Counted from the first letter of the stretch, positions 35,727 to 44,383 are shown. The stretch is DNA of 64,000 nt from Kitasatospora purpeofusca (GCF_000718025.1 NZ_JODS01000047.1:27377-91376); one strand, 5' to 3'. Made by a program: numbers and translations. Notes: generated from the sequence alone by a model not told the origin.

Positions 35727-37205
35727 CTAATACCGCCAGCGGGTGACGGCGGCCAGCCGCTCGGGAGAGGCGCCGGCGTACTGCTCGGCCTCGGCCTGGC
35801 GGACGGCCAGCACCGCTTCGAACAGCGGCTCGCCGAGCGCCTCCCGGAGCACGGCGGAGCCCCGGTAGGCGGCGAGCGCCTCGGCCGGGTCGGCCGGCAG
35901 CCGGGGGACGGTACCGGGCTCGGCCAGGGACGGGTCCCCGGTGGACTCCGGCGGCAGCGCGAGCCGCTGCTCCCGCCCGGCGAGGCCGGCGGCGATCACC
36001 GCGCCGACCGCCAGGTAGGGGTTGGCGGTGGCGTCGAAGCACTTGATCTCGGCGTTGGCGGCGGAGGACCGCTCGCCGGTGGAGCCGGTGACCAGGCGGA
36101 GCGCGGCCTCGCGGTTCTCCAGGCCCCAGCACTGGTAGGCCCCGGCCCAGTGCGAGGGGACGAGCCGCAGATAGCCGGCCGGGCTGGAGCAGCCGAGCAC
36201 CAGCAGCTCGGGCAGCGCGCCGAGCACCCCGGCCAGGAAGCCCTCGGCCTCGGCGGTCAGCCCGTGCGGGCCGGGGCCGCCGTGCGCGAGGTTGCGCCCC
36301 TCGCGCCAGAGGCTGAGGTGGAGGTGGCCGCCGTTTCCGACCCCGCCGGCCTCGACCGCCGGGGCGAAGGAGACCCGCAGGCCGTGCCGGGCGGAGACGG
36401 CGCGGACGGTGTGCCGGACCAGCACCGAGGTGTCGGCGGCCTCGACCGGGCCCTCCGGGGCGACCGAGACCTCGAACTGCCCGGGCGCGTACTCGGGGTG
36501 GATCTGGAGCACGGTCAGGCCCTGCTCGCCGAGGGCACGCAGGACGTCGCGCAGGTAGTCCGAGAGGTCGGTGAGCCGCTGCATGCCGTAGGCCGGGCCG
36601 GCCGTCGGGTAGCGGGGCTCCTCCCCCTCCGGGCCGGCCAGCGCGACCACCCACTCGATCTCGATCCCGGCCTTGAGGGTCAGGCCCTGCTCGGCCGCGG
36701 CGGCCACCGCCCGGCGGGCGAAGAGCCGCTGGCACCCGGGGTGCGGGGCACCGCCCTGGGTGTAGCGGTCCCCCGGGGCCCAGGCCCAGCCGGGCTGGGC
36801 GGCGAGCGGGACGATCCGCTCCACGTCGGGGTAGAGCCGGAGGTCGCCGGTGGGGCCGCCGATCAGCCGGCTGGTGACGATCGAGTCGTCGGCGAGGAAG
36901 ACGTCGAAGCAGGGGGCGGCGCCGACGCCCCACTGGGCCGCGTGCACCAGGCCGCCGAGCGGCACCGCCTTGACCCGGGCGATGCCGGCGTTGTCCACCC
37001 AGGTGACGGCGACCGCCTCGACCCCGGAGCCGCGCAGCCGGTCGACGGCGGCCTGCGCGCGCTCGCCGCGCTCGGCCCGGTCCGCCCGCGGCGGCAGCAC
37101 GGCTCCGGCGCCGGCCTCGACATGCCCGGCCGGGCCGGGGGCGGGCCGGGCGGCGGACCCGGCGGCGGGCTCGGGTCGGTCCGTGGCAACGGTTCCAGTG
37201 GTCAT
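35727..37205 (-). CDS. Glutamine synthetase-like protein (FluG C-terminal / gamma-glutamyl ligase type)
   Basis: The 492-residue protein has the GS-I catalytic core: GIEIEWVV (metal-binding Glu), GQFEVSVAP, GNGGHLHLSLW (catalytic loop with His) and a C-terminal KCFDATANPYLAVGAVIAAGL. It lacks the adenylylation-site context of GlnA and has a long Ala/Pro-rich N terminus of about 45 residues. In Streptomyces, relatives ligate glutamate to polyamines or ethanolamine instead of ammonia; the adjacent amidohydrolase supports a FluG-type role. Its TAG stop lies inside the terminal repeat of the inserted element. Confidence 0.85.
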   Translation of the reverse strand: MTTGTVATDRPEPAAGSAARPAPGPAGHVEAGAGAVLPPRADRAERGERAQAAVDRLRGSGVEAVAVTWVDNAGIARVKAVPLGGLVHAAQWGVGAAPCFDVFLADDSIVTSRLIGGPTGDLRLYPDVERIVPLAAQPGWAWAPGDRYTQGGAPHPGCQRLFARRAVAAAAEQGLTLKAGIEIEWVVALAGPEGEEPRYPTAGPAYGMQRLTDLSDYLRDVLRALGEQGLTVLQIHPEYAPGQFEVSVAPEGPVEAADTSVLVRHTVRAVSARHGLRVSFAPAVEAGGVGNGGHLHLSLWREGRNLAHGGPGPHGLTAEAEGFLAGVLGALPELLVLGCSSPAGYLRLVPSHWAGAYQCWGLENREAALRLVTGSTGERSSAANAEIKCFDATANPYLAVGAVIAAGLAGREQRLALPPESTGDPSLAEPGTVPRLPADPAEALAAYRGSAVLREALGEPLFEAVLAVRQAEAEQYAGASPERLAAVTRWRY

Positions 37206-37704
37206 GCCCCCATGGTCCCCAGCGCCGGCGGGCCGCGTAACTCCCCTATCGGGTGGTCCGAACGGACGTCCGTCCACATCCTCACCCGCACGGGTGATCG
37301 CCCGGCCGTGAGCAGCGGAACTCCCGGCCCCCACCCCCTTCCTACTCGCCGGTAGCTTCGCTACAGTGTCCGCACGCACCACTGCCGGGCTTCGGGAGCC
37401 GCACCGGCGGGGCGCCGTCCGCCGCGCCGGGAACCGCGGGGCCGACGGCGGACGACGGTGCGTTCGTTCACCGGCCGGTGCCGCGGATCGCGGCCGGAGC
37501 CGGATTTCTCTCCTCTGTGTTCAGAGCCGCTTCCTTCACCTGAGCGCCTGAGTACCACGGCACACCCGCAGCACCGCCGGAGCGGACCGGCGGCTGCGCG
37601 GTGGCCGCAACCGTCATCCCCCCGCACCGCGCGCGGACCCTCCTCCGGAAGGGCGCGCCCTTCCGGAGCGCGCGCGGGCCTTCCATGACAAGGAGTCAGG
37701 ACAG
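37206..37704. other. 499-bp divergent intergenic region
   Basis: This region separates the GS-like gene and the 3-hydroxyacyl-CoA dehydrogenase gene and has no credible gene. TACAGT at 37358-37363 is a possible plus-strand -10 box. GTAGCTTCGCTAC at 37351-37363 forms a small inverted repeat. A strong 26-bp palindrome lies 37 nt before the dehydrogenase start. Confidence 0.55.
37643..37668. promoter_or_regulatory. Perfect 26-bp palindrome in the dehydrogenase leader
   Basis: Arms CTCCGGAAGGGCG and its exact complement meet without a loop. It lies between the possible promoter and the AAGGAG ribosome site of the gene at 37705. It could be an operator, an attenuator or an mRNA-stabilising stem. 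Confidence 0.7.
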
Positions 37705-39480
37705 ATGGAGCGTCCCTTTCCCACGGTCGCCGTGGTCGGACTCGGCACGATGGGCACCGGTGTCGCCGTCGCGGTCGCCAGGAGCGGCCGCCGGGTGATC
37801 GGCATCGAGGCCGACGAGAAGTCCGCCGCCCGGGCCCTGGCCCGGATCGAGGAGTCCACCGCGCACGCGGTGGCCCGGGAGCGGCTCACCGCCGAGGAGC
37901 GGGCCGGGCTGCTCGCCCGGCTCACCGTCGGCCACGCGCTGGACGCGGCCGCCGGGGCGGACCTGGTGATCGAGGAGGTCCCCGAGCAACTGGAGCTGAA
38001 GCGGGAGGTCTTCGCCGAGCTGGACCGGATCTGCCCGGCCGGCACGGTGTTCGCCACCGGCACCACCGCGCTCTCGGTGACCCGGATCGCCGCCGCCACC
38101 GCCCGCCCGGACCGGGTGCTCGGGCTGCACTTCTTCAACCCGGTGCACACCATGAAGCTGGTCGAGGTGGTGCGCACCGTGCTCACCGCCCCGCAGGTCG
38201 CCGAGGACGCCGCGGCGCTCGCCCGGGACCTCGGCAAGGAGCCGGTGGCGGCCGGCGACCGGGCCGGCTTCGTGGTCAACGGCCTGCTCTTCGCGTACCT
38301 CAACCAGGCCGCCGCGATGTACGAGTCCAAGTACGCCACCCGGGAGGACATCGACGCCGCGATGCGGCTCGGCTGCGGCCTGCCGATGGGGCCGCTGGCA
38401 CTGCTCGACCTGATCGGCGTGGACACCGCGCGGACCGTCCTGGAGGCGATGTACGAGCAGTCCAGGGACCGGCTGCACGCGCCCGCGCCGATCCTCGGCC
38501 AGCTGGTCGCGGCCGGGCTGCTGGGCCGCAAGACCGGCCGGGGCTTCTACACCTACGAGGCGCCCGGCTCGTCCAGGGCCGTCGACACCACCGCCGGCGC
38601 GGCCCGTCCGGGCGTGCCCGGACGGGAGGTGCGCAGCATCGGCGTCTGCGGCTCGGGCACCATGGCCACCGGCATCGTCGAGGTGTTCGCCAAGGCCGGG
38701 TACCCCGTGCTGCTGGCCGCCCGCAGCCTGGAGAAGGCCGAGCGGGCCAAGGCGCAGCTGGCGAAGTCGCTGGAGCGCTCGGTGGCGAAGGGCCGGCTGA
38801 CCGAGGAGCAGCGGGACGCCGCCCTGGGCCTGGTGACGCCGGTCGGGCAGTACGGCGAGCTGGCGGACGTGGACCTGGTGGTCGAGGCGGTGGCCGAGGA
38901 CCTCGGGGTGAAGCGCGAGCTGTTCACCGCGCTGGACGCGATCGTGAAGCCGGGCGCGGTGCTGGCCACCACCACCTCCTCGCTGCCGGTGGTCGCCTGC
39001 GCCTCGGCCACCCGGCGGCCGCAGGACGTGGTCGGCATGCACTTCTTCAACCCGGCGCCGGCGATGCGGCTGGTCGAGGTGGTCTCCACGGTGCTGACCG
39101 CGCCGGACGTCACCGCGACCGTGCTGGAGCTGTGCGCGAAGGTCCGCAAGCACCCGGTGGAGTGCGGGGACCGGGCCGGCTTCATCGTGAACGCGCTGCT
39201 CTTCCCCTATCTCAACGACGCGGTGCGGATGCTCCAGGAGCACTACGCGACGGTGGACGACATCGACACCGCGATGAAGCTCGGCTGCGGCTACCCGATG
39301 GGGCCGTTCGAGCTGCTGGACGTGGTCGGCCTGGACGTCTCGCTGACCATCGAGCAGGTGCTGCACCAGGAGTTCCGCGAGCCGGGTCTGGCCGCGGCGC
39401 CGCTGCTGGAGCACCTGGTGGCGGCGGGCTGCCTGGGCCGCAAGACCGGCCGCGGCTTCCGCGACCACGCGCGCCGATGA
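37705..39480 (+). CDS. Double-domain 3-hydroxyacyl-CoA dehydrogenase
   Basis: The 591-residue protein is two complete 3-hydroxybutyryl-CoA dehydrogenase units in tandem (about residues 1-290 and 312-591). Each has a Rossmann motif (GLGTMGTG; CGSGTMATG), the catalytic His block (LHFFNP; MHFFNP) and the C-terminal dimer domain ending LGRKTGRGF. It probably interconverts acetoacetyl-CoA and 3-hydroxybutyryl-CoA, feeding crotonyl-CoA to the ccr cluster downstream. AAGGAG precedes the ATG. Confidence 0.92.
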   Translation: MERPFPTVAVVGLGTMGTGVAVAVARSGRRVIGIEADEKSAARALARIEESTAHAVARERLTAEERAGLLARLTVGHALDAAAGADLVIEEVPEQLELKREVFAELDRICPAGTVFATGTTALSVTRIAAATARPDRVLGLHFFNPVHTMKLVEVVRTVLTAPQVAEDAAALARDLGKEPVAAGDRAGFVVNGLLFAYLNQAAAMYESKYATREDIDAAMRLGCGLPMGPLALLDLIGVDTARTVLEAMYEQSRDRLHAPAPILGQLVAAGLLGRKTGRGFYTYEAPGSSRAVDTTAGAARPGVPGREVRSIGVCGSGTMATGIVEVFAKAGYPVLLAARSLEKAERAKAQLAKSLERSVAKGRLTEEQRDAALGLVTPVGQYGELADVDLVVEAVAEDLGVKRELFTALDAIVKPGAVLATTTSSLPVVACASATRRPQDVVGMHFFNPAPAMRLVEVVSTVLTAPDVTATVLELCAKVRKHPVECGDRAGFIVNALLFPYLNDAVRMLQEHYATVDDIDTAMKLGCGYPMGPFELLDVVGLDVSLTIEQVLHQEFREPGLAAAPLLEHLVAAGCLGRKTGRGFRDHARR

Positions 39481-39646
39481 CCACGCCGCCGTCCTACGGG
39501 GGAGCACCCGACCGGCCGCCGTTCCGGGCGGAGCGGGCCGGCTGGGGGGCGGGCTCGGTGTCCGCCCACTGGCCGAGACCGGCGGTCGGCGGGCCGGTCG
39601 CCCCGGTACGCCGCGCAAGGCCCCCTGCTCCGGCGCCGGGGACGTG

Positions 39647-39652
39647 TAGCGT
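39647..39652 (+). promoter_or_regulatory. -10 box TAGCGT of the TetR gene
   Basis: TAGCGT ends 7 nt before the ATG at 39660 and no ribosome site is present; a leaderless transcript is likely. Confidence 0.55.
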
Positions 39653-39659
39653 TCCGGGC

Positions 39660-40580
39660 ATGGATCGGGTTCAGTCAGTCTCCCCGCAGCAATCCGCCCC
39701 GCAGCAGTCCGCGCCGGCGCGTGACGGCCGGTCGGCCGGGACCGGCGCGGAGGGGGGCCAGGGCAGCCGCCGGGCGGCCGCCCAGCGCCAGCAGATGCGC
39801 CAGGACCTGGCCACCGCCGCGATGGAGCTGTTCGCCTCGCAGGGCTACGAGGAGACCACGGTCGACCAGATCGCCGCGGCCGCCGGGGTGGCCCGGCGGA
39901 CCTTCTTCCGGTACTTCCGGTCCAAGGAGGAGGCGATCTTCCCGGACCACGACGACACCCTGGTGCGGGTCGCCGATCTGCTGGCCAGCGCCGAGCCGGA
40001 GGAGCACCCGCTGGACGTGGTCTGCCGGGGCATCAAGGAGGTGCTGCGGATGTACGCCTCCACGCCCGGGGTCTCGGTGGCCCGGTACCAGCTGATCCGC
40101 CAGGTGCCGACGCTGCGGGAGCGGGAGATCGCCGTGGTGGCCCGCTACGAGCGGCTGTTCACCCGCTACCTGCTGGGCCGGTTCGACACCGCCGGGGAGA
40201 TCCCCGCGGGCTGGCAGCACGGCGGCGAGGACGACTCGATGCTGGCCGAGGTGTCGGCGGCGGCGGTGGTCGCGGCCCACAACCACGTACTGCGGCGCTG
40301 GCTGCGGGCGGGCGGCCGGGGCGACGTGGAGGCCCAGCTGGACCACTCCTTCGAGGTGATCCGGCAGACCTTCTGGGGCTCCAGCGCACCGGGGGCACGC
40401 CGGCGCGGTGCCGTGGTGGCACCGGGTGCCAGTGGGGCGGAGGCGGAGACCTCGGCCGCGCGCGCACTGAGTGCCAGCTCCGGAGGTGAGGTGCTCATCA
40501 CAGTCACCCGGACGGACGCCCCGCTGGAGCTGGTGGTGGATGCCGTGCGGGCCGCCCTGGAGGGCGTCAAGCAGGCCTGA
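39660..40580 (+). CDS. TetR-family regulator of the ethylmalonyl-CoA cluster
   Basis: The 306-residue protein has an N-terminal extension of about 40 Gln/Ser/Gly-rich residues and then a TetR helix-turn-helix (TTVDQIAAAAGVARRTFFRYFRSKEEAIF). The ligand domain follows, with a C-terminal extension of about 60 residues, making it unusually long for the family. A TetR gene in this position is conserved beside ccr in streptomycetes. It probably controls ccr and the genes after it; an inverted repeat in the ccr promoter is the obvious candidate operator. Confidence 0.88.
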   Translation: MDRVQSVSPQQSAPQQSAPARDGRSAGTGAEGGQGSRRAAAQRQQMRQDLATAAMELFASQGYEETTVDQIAAAAGVARRTFFRYFRSKEEAIFPDHDDTLVRVADLLASAEPEEHPLDVVCRGIKEVLRMYASTPGVSVARYQLIRQVPTLREREIAVVARYERLFTRYLLGRFDTAGEIPAGWQHGGEDDSMLAEVSAAAVVAAHNHVLRRWLRAGGRGDVEAQLDHSFEVIRQTFWGSSAPGARRRGAVVAPGASGAEAETSAARALSASSGGEVLITVTRTDAPLELVVDAVRAALEGVKQA

Positions 40581-40613
40581 CAGTAAGCGTTTTCGCAGGT
40601 CATAGAGGGTTCG

Positions 40614-40645
40614 AGGGCCCGTGCCGGAGTGTCGGCACGGGCCCT
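40614..40645 (+). terminator. Intrinsic terminator of the TetR gene
   Basis: A perfect 13-bp stem (AGGGCCCGTGCCG) with a 6-nt loop is followed by TT. Confidence 0.85.
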
Positions 40646-40711
40646 TTCCATGCCCTCCGCAGGCCCTCGGAAGGCACCTCCGGACCACTCGAATTGGTGG
40701 CACCGCGTGTC

Positions 40712-40741
40712 TTTACGAGTGGCACAGGGTGCCACTACCTT
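40712..40741 (+). promoter_or_regulatory. ccr promoter with an operator-like repeat in the spacer
   Basis: -35 TTTACG (40712-40717) and -10 TACCTT (40736-40741) are 18 bp apart. The spacer starts AGTGGCAC and continues AGG GTGCCAC; with the first T of the -10 box it forms a perfect 8-bp inverted repeat (40718-40736). A further GTGGCAC lies 21 bp upstream (40698). A TetR-type repressor bound here would block polymerase. Confidence 0.7.
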
Positions 40742-40833
40742 GTTACCCACCAGTCGCGGCGCCGCGGCTCCCCACCTCGGCGCGCCGTCGAACCGGCGCC
40801 CCCAGACCCCGGGGGCGACCCACCGCAGTACCC

Positions 40834-40914
40834 CGGCCCACCAGCCACCGGCCCGACAGCCACCCCGGCCCAACGGCCACCTCGGCCCACCAGCCACCCC
40901 GGCCCACCAGCCAC
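40834..40914. repeat. C-rich 15-17 bp tandem repeat in the ccr leader
   Basis: Five units of CGGCCCACCAGCCAC or close variants begin at 40834, 40849, 40866, 40883 and 40900. Confidence 0.85.
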
Positions 40915-41008
40915 CCACACCCACCACCCCGTTCAGCGAAGCCGGTGTCCGCTCCCGGCTCCCCCAGACGCCCTGTGCCCTCACACAGGTACGCCTTCGG
41001 AGGCAGCC

Positions 41009-42346
41009 ATGAAGGAAATCCTCGACGCGATCCTCAGCTCCGACAGCACCTCGGCGGACTTCGCCCATGTGAAGCTGCCGGAGTCCTACCGGGCGGTGAC
41101 GCTCCACAAGGACGAGGAGCAGATGTTCGCGGGCCTCGCCAGCCGCGACAAGGACCCCCGCAAGTCCCTCCACCTCGACGACGTCCCGCTGCCCGAGCTG
41201 GGCCCGGGCGAGGCGCTGGTCGCCGTGATGGCGAGCGCGGTGAACTACAACACCGTGTGGAGCTCGATCTTCGAGCCGGTCTCCACCTTCGGCTTCCTGG
41301 AGCGCTACGGCCGGCTCTCCCCGCTCACCAAGCGCCACGACCTGCCGTACCACGTGCTCGGCTCCGACCTGGCGGGCGTGGTGCTGCGCACCGGCGCCGG
41401 GGTCAACGCCTGGAAGCCGGGCGACGAGGTGGTCGCCCACTGCCTGTCCGTCGAGCTGGAGTCCTCGGACGGCCACAACGACACGATGATGGACCCGGAG
41501 CAGCGGATCTGGGGCTTCGAGACCAACTTCGGCGGCCTGGCCCAGCTGGCCCTGGTGAAGACCAACCAGCTGATGCCCAAGCCCGCCCACCTGACCTGGG
41601 AGGAGGCCGCCTCCCCGGGCCTGGTCAACTCCACCGCCTACCGCCAGCTGGTCTCGCAGAACGGCGCGGGCATGAAGCAGGGCGACAACGTGCTGATCTG
41701 GGGCGCCAGCGGCGGCCTCGGCTCGTACGCCACCCAGTACGCGCTGGCCGGCGGCGCCACCCCGATCTGCGTGGTCTCCAGCCCGGAGAAGGCCGACATC
41801 TGCCGGGCGATGGGCGCCGAGGCGATCATCGACCGCTCCGCCGAGGGCTACAGGTTCTGGAAGGACGAGCAGAACCAGGACCCGCGCGAGTGGAAGCGCT
41901 TCGGCGGGCGGATCCGTGAGCTGACCGGCGGCGAGGACGTCGACATCGTCTTCGAGCACCCCGGCCGGGAGACCTTCGGCGCCAGCGTCTACGTCACCCG
42001 CAAGGGCGGCACCATCGTCACCTGCGCCTCCACCTCCGGCTACATGCACCAGTACGACAACCGCTACCTGTGGATGTCGCTCAAGAAGATCGTCGGCTCG
42101 CACTTCGCCAACTACCGCGAGGCCTGGGAGGCCAACCGCCTGGTGGCCAAGGGCAAGATCCACCCCACCGTCTCCAAGGTCTACACGCTGGAGCAGACCG
42201 GGCAGGCCTCGCTCGACGTCCACCAGAACCGCCACCAGGGCAAGGTCGGCGTGCTCTGCCTCGCCCCCGAGGAGGGCCTGGGCGTGCGCGACGCCGAGCT
42301 GCGCGCCAAGCACCTGCCCGCGATCAACCGCTTCCGCGACATCTAA
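41009..42346 (+). CDS. ccr: Crotonyl-CoA carboxylase/reductase
   Basis: The 445-residue enzyme reductively carboxylates crotonyl-CoA to ethylmalonyl-CoA with NADPH and CO2. All four CO2-binding residues known from the Kitasatospora setae enzyme are present at the same numbers: Asn81, Phe170, Glu171 and His365. The nucleotide site is WGASGGLGSY (231-240). It starts the pathway for C4/C5 carbon metabolism and supplies ethylmalonyl-CoA to polyketide synthases. GGAGG lies upstream of the ATG, and the following ecm gene starts 9 nt after its stop. Confidence 0.97.
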   Translation: MKEILDAILSSDSTSADFAHVKLPESYRAVTLHKDEEQMFAGLASRDKDPRKSLHLDDVPLPELGPGEALVAVMASAVNYNTVWSSIFEPVSTFGFLERYGRLSPLTKRHDLPYHVLGSDLAGVVLRTGAGVNAWKPGDEVVAHCLSVELESSDGHNDTMMDPEQRIWGFETNFGGLAQLALVKTNQLMPKPAHLTWEEAASPGLVNSTAYRQLVSQNGAGMKQGDNVLIWGASGGLGSYATQYALAGGATPICVVSSPEKADICRAMGAEAIIDRSAEGYRFWKDEQNQDPREWKRFGGRIRELTGGEDVDIVFEHPGRETFGASVYVTRKGGTIVTCASTSGYMHQYDNRYLWMSLKKIVGSHFANYREAWEANRLVAKGKIHPTVSKVYTLEQTGQASLDVHQNRHQGKVGVLCLAPEEGLGVRDAELRAKHLPAINRFRDI

Positions 42347-42355
42347 GGCGACCCG

Positions 42356-44383
42356 ATGACCGACCAGAAGCGCGACCGGCCCTGGCTGATGCGCACCTAC
42401 GCCGGGCACTCGACGGCCGAGGACTCCAACGCGCTGTACCGGCGGAACCTCGCCAAGGGGCAGACCGGCCTCTCGGTGGCGTTCGACCTGCCGACCCAGA
42501 CCGGCTACGACTCCGACCACATCCTCGCCCGCGGCGAGGTCGGCCGGGTCGGGGTGCCGGTGGGCCACGTCGGCGACATGCGCACCCTGTTCGACGGCAT
42601 CCCGCTCGAGCAGACCAACACCTCCATGACGATCAACGCCACCGCGATGTGGCTGCTGGCGCTCTACCAGGTGGTCGCCGAGGAGCAGGGCGCGGACATC
42701 GCCAAGCTCACCGGCACCACCCAGAACGACATCGTCAAGGAGTACCTGTCGCGCGGGACGCACGTCTTCCCGCCCGGCCCCTCGGTGCGCCTGATCACCG
42801 ACATGATCGCCTACACGGTCGGGAACATCCCGAAGTGGAACCCGATCAACATCTGCAGCTACCACCTCCAGGAGGCCGGGGCCACCCCGGTCCAGGAGAT
42901 CGCCTACGCGATGTGCACCGCGATCGAGGTGCTGGACGCCGTCCGCGAGTCCGGCCAGGTGCCGGCCGAGCGGATGGGCGAGGTGGTCGCCCGGATCTCC
43001 TTCTTCGTCAACGCCGGGGTGCGGTTCGTCGAGGAGATGTGCAAGATGCGGGCCTTCGGCCGGCTCTGGGAGAAGGTCACCCGGGAGCGCTACGGCATCG
43101 AGGACCCCAAGCAGCGCCGGTTCCGCTACGGCGTGCAGGTCAACTCGCTCGGCCTGACCGAGGCCCAGCCGGAGAACAACGTCCAGCGGATCGTGCTGGA
43201 GATGCTGGCCGTCACGCTCTCCAAGGACGCCCGCGCCCGCGCCGTCCAGCTGCCCGCCTGGAACGAGGCGCTCGGCCTGCCCCGGCCGTGGGACCAGCAG
43301 TGGTCGCTGCGGATCCAGCAGGTGCTCGCCTTCGAGTCCGACCTGCTGGAGTACGGGGACATCTTCAACGGCTCCGAGGTGATCGAGGCCAAGACCGCCG
43401 AGCTGCTGGCCGGCGCCGAGGCCGAGATCGCCAAGGTGCTGGAGATGGGCGGGGTCATCCCGGCCGTCGAGTCCGGCTACCTGAAGTCCAACCTGGTCGC
43501 CTCGCACGCCGCCCGCCGGGCCCGGATCGAGTCCGGCGAGGACAGGATCATCGGGGTCAACTGCTTCGACACCACCGAGGAGAGCCCGCTCACGGCCGAC
43601 CTCGACACCGCGATCATGGTCGTCGACCCGGCCTCCGAGCAGTCCGTGCTGACCGCGCTGGAGGCCTGGCGCGGTCAGCGCGACGAGGCCGCCGCGCTGC
43701 GCGCCCTGGAGGAGCTCAAGACCGTCGCCGGCACCACCGCGAACCTCGTGCCGGCCACCCTGGCCTGCGCCCGGGCCGGCGTCACCACCGGCGAGTGGGC
43801 CTTCGCCCTGCGCGAGGTGTTCGGCGAGTACCGCGCGCCCACCGGCGTCGGCGGCGCCCCGGTCGCGGTCCCGGCCGAGCCCGGCGGCGAGCTGGCCGCC
43901 GTCCGCGAGGCCGTCGCCGCGACCGCCGCCGAGCTCGGCGCCGGCAAGCTGCGGCTGCTGGTCGGCAAGCCCGGCCTGGACGGGCACTCCAACGGGGCCG
44001 AGCAGATCGCCGTCCGGGCCCGCGACGCCGGGTTCGAGGTGGTCTACCAGGGCATCCGGCTCACCCCCGAGCAGATCGTCTCGGCCGCCGTCGCCGAGGA
44101 CGTCCACTGCGTGGGCCTGTCGATCCTCTCCGGCGCCCACTCCGAGCTGGTGCCGGACGTGCTGCACCGACTGCGCCGGGCCGGGGTGGAGGATGTCCCG
44201 GTGATCGTGGGTGGCATCATCCCGGCAGCGGACGGCGAGGCCCTCAAGGCCGCCGGCGTCGCCGCCGTGTTCACCCCGAAGGACTTCGGCATCACGACCA
44301 TCATCGGCCGGATCGTGGACGAGATCCGGCTGGCCAACAGGCTCCAGCCCTGGACGCCCGCCCCCGCCACGACCACCGGCTGA
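42356..44383 (+). CDS. ecm: Ethylmalonyl-CoA mutase, B12-dependent
   Basis: The 675-residue protein has a methylmalonyl-CoA-mutase-type barrel (GLSVAFDLPTQTGYDSDH near residue 40) and a C-terminal B12 domain with the motif DGHSNG, then LSILSGAH and VGGIIP. Gene order after ccr and the close MeaA-like sequence indicate ethylmalonyl-CoA mutase, which makes methylsuccinyl-CoA, rather than methylmalonyl-CoA mutase. It depends on adenosylcobalamin, made by the operon at 53.7-60.5 kb. Confidence 0.93.
   Translation: MTDQKRDRPWLMRTYAGHSTAEDSNALYRRNLAKGQTGLSVAFDLPTQTGYDSDHILARGEVGRVGVPVGHVGDMRTLFDGIPLEQTNTSMTINATAMWLLALYQVVAEEQGADIAKLTGTTQNDIVKEYLSRGTHVFPPGPSVRLITDMIAYTVGNIPKWNPINICSYHLQEAGATPVQEIAYAMCTAIEVLDAVRESGQVPAERMGEVVARISFFVNAGVRFVEEMCKMRAFGRLWEKVTRERYGIEDPKQRRFRYGVQVNSLGLTEAQPENNVQRIVLEMLAVTLSKDARARAVQLPAWNEALGLPRPWDQQWSLRIQQVLAFESDLLEYGDIFNGSEVIEAKTAELLAGAEAEIAKVLEMGGVIPAVESGYLKSNLVASHAARRARIESGEDRIIGVNCFDTTEESPLTADLDTAIMVVDPASEQSVLTALEAWRGQRDEAAALRALEELKTVAGTTANLVPATLACARAGVTTGEWAFALREVFGEYRAPTGVGGAPVAVPAEPGGELAAVREAVAATAAELGAGKLRLLVGKPGLDGHSNGAEQIAVRARDAGFEVVYQGIRLTPEQIVSAAVAEDVHCVGLSILSGAHSELVPDVLHRLRRAGVEDVPVIVGGIIPAADGEALKAAGVAAVFTPKDFGITTIIGRIVDEIRLANRLQPWTPAPATTTG

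Larger units (their letters stand above)
35479..35729. mobile_element. 251-bp MITE-like element with 23-bp terminal inverted repeats
   Basis: The ends are perfect 23-bp inverted repeats, starting TAGGGCCTCTCTTTCGG at 35479-35501 and complementary at 35707-35729. They extend four more bases with one mismatch. TA occurs at both tips, consistent with a TA duplication. No transposase is encoded. The interior carries three copies of a 30-bp repeat. It lies between two functionally linked genes, and its right tip contains the stop codon of the GS-like gene. Confidence 0.8.
40581..41008. other. 428-bp region: terminator, ccr promoter and C-rich leader
   Basis: Between the TetR gene and ccr lie a terminator (40614-40645), a strong promoter with an inverted repeat in its spacer (40712-40741) and an approximately 260-nt leader rich in C with tandem repeats (40834-40914). 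I see no gene in it. Confidence 0.75.

Noticed and set aside
37601..37798. Small open frame starting inside the long leader of the dehydrogenase gene
   Set aside because: It overlaps the palindrome and the real start in another frame and has no ribosome site.
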